This document shows, piece by piece, positions 5,168 to 10,311 of a stretch of DNA of 10,311 bases. Both the position numbers and the translations under genes were made by a program. Numbering within the stretch: position 1 is the first letter of the stretch; every line of letters begins with the position of its first letter. Source of the DNA: an uncultured bacterium (GTDB lineage: Bacteria > Patescibacteriota > Minisyncoccia > Phycocordibacterales > UBA918); contig CAJWTE010000024.1 in the NCBI GenBank assembly GCA_913046815.1, positions 1 through 10,311 of the forward strand, read 5' to 3'. A model generated the notes under the pieces. The model had not been told where the DNA came from. It saw only the letters and a list, made by a program, of their open reading frames with translations, and made no database searches.

Positions 5168-5326
5168 GCTTGCTTTGAATTTTGATATTGTTGTAAGGAG
5201 TGCCCTGACACTTTTAAAAAGCTTTGCAAATGATATATCTTCATCAAGACAATAATTCTAAGTATTTCTTAACCAGTTAGTGTAAAAGAATATAGAGAAG
5301 AAAGGGGTATTTTCATGTAAATAAGA
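5168..5326. other. Non-coding gap between the flavoprotein and VOC genes; nothing firm seen
   Basis: This A+T-rich stretch has no convincing open frame or strong hairpin. A weak stem (CTTAAC/GTTAG, about 5270-5280) is the only structure noted. I see no intrinsic terminator for the nirK-flavoprotein unit, so termination there may be factor-dependent or may read into the VOC gene. Confidence 0.4.
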
Positions 5327-6982
5327 CTATTTGTATGATTTTTTAACTGCGTTTTGTAACAGCTCTGGCGCCGGATCAACTTTTTTATGAGGATTAAAGA
5401 TGCGATAAGGATCAAAGATTTCTTTTATTTCAGTGAACGCTTCCAGTACTTCCTCAGAAAAGATTTTGTGCAGGTACGGAGTGCGAATCAATCCATCATT
5501 ATGTTCACCGGTTGTAGTGCCATGATATTTGGCTACCAAAGTATAAACCCGATCAGATAATTCAGTGATAATCCTTACAAAATCTGGTCGAGAAAAATCC
5601 ATTAATGGAATAATGTGAAAATTACCATCACCAACATGTCCAGCAACTGTGTAGATGAGTTTGTATTCATCAAGAATTGAATACAGTTCAGGTAAAAAGT
5701 CAGGTAAATATTTAGGTGCAACTACCATATCATCAATAAACGGTGCCGTGTGTTTGTCACTCACATTTTCGCGTAAAAGTTTGAAGCTTTCACGACGGAT
5801 TATCCAGAATTTATTAGCCTCTTGCTGACTGCGAGTCACATGTGTTGCCACACCATATGCATTCAACACAGCAAGTTCGGAACGCTTAGCTGCCGCAATA
5901 GCCTCTGCTTCTGATTCAGCAGTAAACTCAGCCATGAGAACTAGTTTTGGAATACCGCCAGTCAAGATCATCTTTAATTCTGGCCAGAAATCACGAACCA
6001 ATTTGAAAGGATTACCTCCCAGCCGCATAAAAAGCTTGGGAAACACTCTTAACATGATATTAAACGTCTTATCATCATAAGACTCAAAACTTTCAGGCTG
6101 TTCTGCTAAGACTGTATTTACAATCTTTCCTAAATCAGCAAGATGTTTGTCTCGCAAAAACATCACTAGCATACGGGACGCAGGTTTAGGTTTTACCAGA
6201 TCAAAAGTAACTTCACTAATAAGTCCAAGGGTACCTTGTGAACCAACAAAAAGTTGTGTGAGGTCAAAGGTGTCAGCGTTCTTGTCCCAAACATTCCAAA
6301 TACCATAACCGGCAGAATTTTTTGTCACTCGTGGCTTAGCTGCCACAATGGCGTCGTAATGTTTATGAATCAGTTCATCAACTCGTCGATATATTTCACC
6401 TTCGTAGTCCTCTTGGGCTTTTTTAGCTTCGAGTTCAGTTCGACTTAATTTACGAAAAGTATACTCTACTCCATCCTGCAATATCATTTTTAGTTCACGA
6501 ACATATCGCTCTGTCTTTCCATAGGTAAGAGATTTTTCACCGGCTGAGTTATTGGCAACCATGCCTCCAACTGTATTGAGTTCCTTACTTGCTGTATAGC
6601 TTGGCAGAATTGCGTTGTGCTTAAGAGTTTCTCTTTCAAAGTCCCGATAATAAACCCCTGGCTCAGTCACTGCTGTGTGGGCATCGACATGACCGAGCTT
6701 GTTAAAATGTTGCACAAAATCAACTACGATTGAGTCAGTGAGTGGGCCTCCCGACATATCAGTTCCTGCACTGCGCGCAGTGAGTGAAAGTTCGCCACGT
6801 CTTGTGTATACATAATTAATGAGCGTACGGAGGTCAGCAACATCCTTCGGAAATACAACCAATTGTGGCCGTATTCTGAAGATACTTGTATCTTCGCTGT
6901 ACGCATCAAGTACTGCTGCTGACTGTTCAATTTCACCCTGAAAGGTTTTTGGGATGATGATTTTTGGGAAATTATTAGTCAT
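5327..6982 (-). CDS. FAD-linked 2-hydroxy-acid dehydrogenase (GlcD / D-lactate dehydrogenase-like)
   Basis: The 551-residue flavoprotein has a PCMH/VAO-type FAD domain (about 35-265) and a FAD-oxidase C-terminal domain (about 270-535). FAD-binding stretches are RSAGTDMSGG (70-79), ELNTVGGMVANNSAGEKS (134-151) and FVGSQGTLGLISEVTF (245-260). The C-terminal active-site pieces are AGHVGDGNFH (447-456), GEHNDG followed by R500 (492-500) and IFDPYRIFNPHKK (522-534). Such enzymes oxidise D-lactate, glycolate or related acids and pass electrons to quinone or another carrier. The 4Fe-4S C-terminal module of the long relatives is absent. No signal peptide is seen, so it is cytoplasmic or peripheral on the membrane. 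It follows nirK by 15 bp in the same direction with no promoter or Shine-Dalgarno sequence between, which suggests one transcript. The substrate is undetermined. Confidence 0.9.
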   Translation of the reverse strand: MTNNFPKIIIPKTFQGEIEQSAAVLDAYSEDTSIFRIRPQLVVFPKDVADLRTLINYVYTRRGELSLTARSAGTDMSGGPLTDSIVVDFVQHFNKLGHVDAHTAVTEPGVYYRDFERETLKHNAILPSYTASKELNTVGGMVANNSAGEKSLTYGKTERYVRELKMILQDGVEYTFRKLSRTELEAKKAQEDYEGEIYRRVDELIHKHYDAIVAAKPRVTKNSAGYGIWNVWDKNADTFDLTQLFVGSQGTLGLISEVTFDLVKPKPASRMLVMFLRDKHLADLGKIVNTVLAEQPESFESYDDKTFNIMLRVFPKLFMRLGGNPFKLVRDFWPELKMILTGGIPKLVLMAEFTAESEAEAIAAAKRSELAVLNAYGVATHVTRSQQEANKFWIIRRESFKLLRENVSDKHTAPFIDDMVVAPKYLPDFLPELYSILDEYKLIYTVAGHVGDGNFHIIPLMDFSRPDFVRIITELSDRVYTLVAKYHGTTTGEHNDGLIRTPYLHKIFSEEVLEAFTEIKEIFDPYRIFNPHKKVDPAPELLQNAVKKSYK

Positions 6983-6997
6983 ATAAAAACATAGCTG

Positions 6998-8434
6998 CTA
7001 ATGATGGCCTTCATGGTTATGCTCAGTAAAGTCTCCGTCAAAAATAGTCGGGTCTGCCTCACCAGTTACCTCAATAGTCCCCCAAGCACCCCGATCGGTT
7101 CGCATAAGAGCGTGGTCAACTAATACATAGGTACCAGGATAATCGACAGTAAATTCCACAATAGTTGCTCCACCTGCGGGTACATTGGTGGTCTGTACAT
7201 TTCTAAATATCGCCCCACCGATTGACGCTTCGGGATAGACTGTGTCAAATATCTCACCCACAACATGGAATGATGAATTGTGCACTACCCCACCGTTCCC
7301 AACATACATACGAATACGATCACCTACCTCTGCCTTCATTTTACCAACGGTTCCATCTGGTCGACCATTAAAGGTTACGTAGGTCGGCACACTTTCCATC
7401 ATTTTCTTAGCATCGAACGCTTGCAAACCTCTTCTTCCGATAGAACCAGTCGTAAAGAGTTCTCCTTGCATAACGTAAAATTCCTTATCAACTTCTGGCA
7501 ACCCTCCTTTTGGCTCAACCAATATCAAGCCGTACATACCGTGCGCCATATGCACTGCCATATTGGGGACTGCGCAATGATAGACAAACAAACCAGGATT
7601 AAGTGCTTTAAAGGTGAATTCTTTGGTTTCACCAGGAGCCACTACACTAACCTTACCTCCTCCACCCGGCCCAGTTGCCGCATGAAAATCAACATTATGG
7701 TGATGGAGACTTGATTCGTTATTTTTGATCGTCACCTTGACAATATCACCTTCACGAACACGGAAGAACGGGCCGGGTACCGTACTATTAAATGTCCAGT
7801 AGTTAAAGACAATACCCGGCGCAATCTCCGCTAATACCTCAGTGGTCTCAAGATGTAACTCACGCACTGCACCGTCTACATCTGGTGGTGTGGATGAAGC
7901 AACTAACGCCAATGTGCCATTAGTCACCATGTCATCAAGCATTGTAAGGGCTGATTTGTACTCTGGATCCGAGGTAAGCACATTGGTCGGCGGAGGCACA
8001 TCATTGGGATCACGAGCTATGTCAGAAACGTTTTCAAACTGTTCAAGTTGTTTAAAGAAAGTAATTACATTTTTAAACGGTAGACCTGGTCCTGCACCTG
8101 GCCCAAACGATTGTACGTACATCGGATATTGAAATGCATAGAGACTGCCTACCGATACAGAAACAAACAACATTATCCCAATACTAAAGAAAATCATCGA
8201 GATCCCCATTGGTATTGCATGAAGGCGCCAAACCAGTCGGATAAAGAAAAATAGTGACGCAGTAGCTGCAAGACTCAACCCAAACGCCTGAAGCAATGCG
8301 ATTTGTAAGAATTGAAAAAGTTCGATTCCTCCAATTGATACTACCCCCAACAGTACAGCTACTACACTGACTACAAAAGTCCCCACCAAAAACCATGATA
8401 GAGTCTGCAAGCTAACTATTTTTTCTCGATTCAT
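6998..8434 (-). CDS. nirK: Membrane-anchored copper nitrite reductase (NirK/AniA type)
   Basis: The 478-residue protein joins three membrane helices (about 10-36, 42-67, 74-102) to an 80-residue linker and a two-cupredoxin nitrite reductase (about 186-470). All ligands are present: type 1 copper H246, C287, H295, M300; type 2 copper H251, H286, H441; catalytic D249 and H390. The stretch HGMYGLILVEPKGGLPEVDKEFY (298-320) closely follows Neisseria AniA. The enzyme reduces nitrite to nitric oxide. Basic residues at the N-terminus and after helix 2 (RLVWRLH) place the catalytic part outside the membrane by the positive-inside rule. This differs from the usual secreted or lipoprotein forms. The C-terminus is His-rich (EHNHEGHH). 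A GPGAGPG stretch opens the linker. It is first in a unit with the flavoprotein gene and divergent from the six-helix gene. Confidence 0.95.
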   Translation of the reverse strand: MNREKIVSLQTLSWFLVGTFVVSVVAVLLGVVSIGGIELFQFLQIALLQAFGLSLAATASLFFFIRLVWRLHAIPMGISMIFFSIGIMLFVSVSVGSLYAFQYPMYVQSFGPGAGPGLPFKNVITFFKQLEQFENVSDIARDPNDVPPPTNVLTSDPEYKSALTMLDDMVTNGTLALVASSTPPDVDGAVRELHLETTEVLAEIAPGIVFNYWTFNSTVPGPFFRVREGDIVKVTIKNNESSLHHHNVDFHAATGPGGGGKVSVVAPGETKEFTFKALNPGLFVYHCAVPNMAVHMAHGMYGLILVEPKGGLPEVDKEFYVMQGELFTTGSIGRRGLQAFDAKKMMESVPTYVTFNGRPDGTVGKMKAEVGDRIRMYVGNGGVVHNSSFHVVGEIFDTVYPEASIGGAIFRNVQTTNVPAGGATIVEFTVDYPGTYVLVDHALMRTDRGAWGTIEVTGEADPTIFDGDFTEHNHEGHH

Positions 8435-8462
8435 AAATCCATAACATATAACTTTGTTGTTA

Positions 8463-8471
8463 ATTGTATCA
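8463..8471 (-). promoter_or_regulatory. Extended -10 promoter candidate for nirK
   Basis: TGATACAAT on the minus strand (TG plus TACAAT) would start transcription near 8456 and give a leader of about 22 bases without a Shine-Dalgarno sequence. A weaker alternative, TATATG, about 10 bases before the ATG, would give an almost leaderless message. No regulator half-site such as an FNR or NsrR box was recognised. Confidence 0.4.
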
Positions 8472-8500
8472 TTGGCTTTATTTTTATTTCAGCATTGGTG

Positions 8501-8506
8501 TACACT
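8501..8506 (+). promoter_or_regulatory. -10 box of the six-helix membrane protein gene (leaderless)
   Basis: TACACT lies 6 bases before the ATG at 8513, so transcription should begin at the start codon. It sits within a perfect 8-bp palindrome, GTGTACAC (8498-8505), which could also be a protein-binding site. No clear -35 box is present. Confidence 0.45.
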
Positions 8507-8512
8507 ACTGGT

Positions 8513-9169
8513 ATGTCAAAAACCACATCTTTACCCAGCGAACCCTGTAAGTGGCTTACAGCAATGTCTTTGGCTCTATGTTTTGTTGCACTAAGTATTT
8601 TTTATGTACAATTTGGATATTCTAGTATTTCACTACTTTCAGCTGCTTCTTTTATTTCTGCCAGTGTGGCCTCGCTCTTGTTCGCCACTGCTTTATCGCT
8701 TGGTAGTATCAACTACTTTATTGGGTGGCCTAACCTACGTCATGGCTACCAAAAGCAAATTGGTATTATGGGTTTTTGGTGGGCAGTCATTTATACCATT
8801 ACACTTCCGATCTTATATCCAGAGACATATTGGTATGGTCTGTCTGATAATATATTCACCGCAGACGTTATTCTGGGCAGCATTGCACTGATAGTCTTTG
8901 GCGCCATGGTCCTAATTAACAGCCGATTAGTTGCTCCTTATTTTCAACTTCAAACTATTTTCTTTGTACTTGGACTAGGTTTTATCGCTTACGCTCTACT
9001 TGTAGTGCGAGCGATATTACTTGAATTTAATGTCTGGCTCTTGTGGCTAAATACTTTCAATGGTTTTCCTCCTGGTAAATTTACCCTCTCATTAATTGCA
9101 ATCACGGTATTGCTACTTCGAGTTGCAGTAGCAATTGATAAACACAGGAAGCTTTCTCATGCTTCGTAA
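8513..9169 (+). CDS. Six-helix membrane protein, ferric-reductase/MsrQ-like fold without membrane histidines
   Basis: The 218-residue product has six hydrophobic segments (about 16-34, 44-66, 84-104, 118-138, 147-170, 190-208) and a short basic C-terminus (DKHRKLSHAS). The order of loops and the R-x(4)-K-x-IGIMGFWWAVIYTITL stretch (76-98) recall the ferric-reductase-like transmembrane domain, where the matching site reads R..G....F...H. Here the expected haem-ligand histidine is a tyrosine (Y94), and the only histidines (77, 211, 215) lie outside the helices. It should therefore not bind haem in the usual way. I chose ATG 8513 over the TTG at 8495 because a -10 box overlaps the latter region. 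It is divergent from nirK across 78 bp. Function is unknown; the family assignment is tentative, but the gene and topology are secure. Confidence 0.75.
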   Translation: MSKTTSLPSEPCKWLTAMSLALCFVALSIFYVQFGYSSISLLSAASFISASVASLLFATALSLGSINYFIGWPNLRHGYQKQIGIMGFWWAVIYTITLPILYPETYWYGLSDNIFTADVILGSIALIVFGAMVLINSRLVAPYFQLQTIFFVLGLGFIAYALLVVRAILLEFNVWLLWLNTFNGFPPGKFTLSLIAITVLLLRVAVAIDKHRKLSHAS

Positions 9170-9237
9170 CTCATATTGCTTAGTTACTTATTAAATTCCG
9201 AAATCTAAATTGGTAGACATTGTTGATTGTCGAAACA

Positions 9238-10311
9238 TTATCGTTTGACCGCACTGGCTACTTTTTTAACTAGATCAGGATGATTTACACTAGGAATTAT
9301 TTCTTGTGGAGTGGGTTTTTTTACCAAGCTGGCCACTGCCTTGGCAGCTTTCAGCTTCATTTCGTCGGTAATGGCTGTGACTTTCTTATCCAAAGCACCA
9401 CGAAAAATACCAGGGAATACTAGAGAATTATTGACTTGGTTGGGGTAGTCACTACGGCCAGTAGCAACCACATAAGCACCAGCTTGGGTTGCATCTTTCG
9501 GTTGGATTTCTGGTACTGGATTAGCCAAAGCAAATACCACCGGCCTCTCCCCCATCACTTCTATATGATACTTACTCACTGTACCCGGACCAGAAACTCC
9601 CACTATCGCATCTGCACCAGTAGTAGCGTCTAGTGCTTCTCCTTTTACTTTTCTAGGATTGGTGACTTTTGCTAGGTCTTTTTTGTATCCAGAAAGTCCG
9701 GGGCGGCCGGCTGCTAGTATGCCGCTACGGTCAGTGACTATCACATCTTTCAATCCGGCCTTGAGCAGCAACAGTGCAATCGCTCGGCCGGCCGCCCCCG
9801 CTCCCACTATCACCACTCTCATATTCTCCAGCTTCTTCCCCACCACCTTCGCAGAATTAATCAAACCAGCTAATACCACAATGGCCGTTCCGTGTTGGTC
9901 GTCGTGCATGACCGGTATCTGCAAATCTTTTTTCAACCTCTCCTCTACCTCGAAACAAACCGGAGCGGCTATATCCTCTAAGTTGATACCCCCGAAGCCA
10001 GGAGCAATCGCTTTCACCACCGCCACTATCTCATCGACAGTATGCACGTTCAGCACAATCGGTACCGCGTCTATTCCAGCTATAGTATTGAAAATCGCCG
10101 CCTTCCCTTCCATTACCGGCAAAGACGCTTCGGGGCCGATGTTGCCTAACCCAAGTACAGCCGAACCATCGCTCACCACCGCTACTAAGTTATTCTTCAT
10201 AGTGTAATCTCTGGTTTTCTCTGGGTGTTTAGCTAAATATGCAGATACCGCTCCCACTCCCGGTGTATACATGGTGCTCCAGTCAGTCTTGGTCTTGAGA
10301 GTCTGCTTGCT
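9238..10311 (-). CDS. Malic enzyme (NAD(P)-dependent), N-terminus cut by the right edge
   Basis: The frame stays open through the right edge: 13 codons precede the internal ATG at 10272 (ending KTDWSTMYTPGV), so that ATG is not the true start. The 357 visible residues include YTPGVG with the catalytic Tyr (fragment residue 15), MEGKAAIF with the catalytic Lys (70), the metal-binding INLEDIAAP (109-117) and VMHDDQHGTA (134-143), and the dinucleotide loop GAGAAG (170-175). The enzyme decarboxylates malate to pyruvate with reduction of NAD or NADP. It is a short bacterial type; perhaps 30-60 N-terminal residues are missing. Coenzyme choice cannot be read safely. It ends 68 bp from the convergent six-helix gene, with no clear terminator between. 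Confidence 0.93.
   Translation of the reverse strand, partial: SKQTLKTKTDWSTMYTPGVGAVSAYLAKHPEKTRDYTMKNNLVAVVSDGSAVLGLGNIGPEASLPVMEGKAAIFNTIAGIDAVPIVLNVHTVDEIVAVVKAIAPGFGGINLEDIAAPVCFEVEERLKKDLQIPVMHDDQHGTAIVVLAGLINSAKVVGKKLENMRVVIVGAGAAGRAIALLLLKAGLKDVIVTDRSGILAAGRPGLSGYKKDLAKVTNPRKVKGEALDATTGADAIVGVSGPGTVSKYHIEVMGERPVVFALANPVPEIQPKDATQAGAYVVATGRSDYPNQVNNSLVFPGIFRGALDKKVTAITDEMKLKAAKAVASLVKKPTPQEIIPSVNHPDLVKKVASAVKR

Noticed and set aside
5299..5319. Strong Shine-Dalgarno-like AGAAAGGGG followed by ATG TAA on the plus strand
   Set aside because: The ATG is followed at once by a stop codon. Most likely chance in an A+T-rich gap; a start-stop element cannot be supported, since no gene follows on that strand.
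8495..8512. TTG start six codons upstream for the six-helix gene
   Set aside because: The likely -10 box lies inside this stretch, so transcription should begin at the ATG at 8513.
9659..10207. Long plus-strand open frame opposite malic enzyme (and similar ones at 2013-2519, 297-602 and 7280-7714)
   Set aside because: These lie opposite well-recognised genes, have low-complexity products and lack starts or promoters.

Overview
The window looks like a chromosome fragment from an uncultivated candidate-phyla-radiation bacterium (Patescibacteria, probably a Parcubacteria-type lineage). The reasons are a compact PilM-PilN-PilO set, short intergenic gaps, an A+T-leaning base composition, almost no Shine-Dalgarno sequences, and -10 promoter boxes only 6-9 bases from the start codon. 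TGA serves as a genuine stop (end of the S66 peptidase at 4559-4561) and no gene needs TGA read through. That argues against the UGA=Gly code of Gracilibacteria and Absconditabacteria. The taxonomic call is inference; no marker gene here fixes it.

Layout. 1-2710 (minus): type IV pilus inner-membrane genes pilM > pilN > pilO, then the start of a small single-TM protein cut by the left edge. 2743-3336 (plus): a ComF-type phosphoribosyltransferase, divergent from pilM across 32 bp that hold two abutting promoters. 3372-3459 (plus): tRNA-Ser(GCU), followed by about 150 bp of almost continuous stem-loops partly built from inverted and direct copies of the tRNA 3' end. 3641-4561 (plus): an S66 (LD-carboxypeptidase/MccF-like) peptidase ending at a clear bidirectional terminator. 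4735-5124 (minus): a VOC/glyoxalase-fold protein. 5327-8434 (minus): a two-gene unit with an AniA-type copper nitrite reductase anchored by three N-terminal membrane helices, then a GlcD/D-lactate-dehydrogenase-like flavoprotein 15 bp downstream. 8513-9169 (plus): a six-helix membrane protein resembling the ferric-reductase/MsrQ fold but without membrane histidines, divergent from nirK. 9238-10311 (minus): malic enzyme, cut at its N-terminus by the right edge.

How the genes may work together. PilM/N/O form the cytoplasmic and inner-membrane platform of a type IV pilus, and ComF is linked to DNA uptake in other bacteria, so the left third fits a pilus/competence locus. The right half fits a small accessory redox module. 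A flavin dehydrogenase would oxidise a 2-hydroxy acid such as lactate or glycolate, an externally displayed copper enzyme would reduce nitrite to NO, and the six-helix protein could be a membrane partner. The electron route between them is not visible and is inferred only from gene order.

Most notable: the structured DNA after tRNA-Ser, the back-to-back pilM/comF promoters, the repeated leaderless promoter layout, the membrane-anchored NirK next to a flavoprotein dehydrogenase, and a G+C-rich perfect palindrome inside the 3' end of comF. No CRISPR array, transposase, integrase or rRNA was seen.
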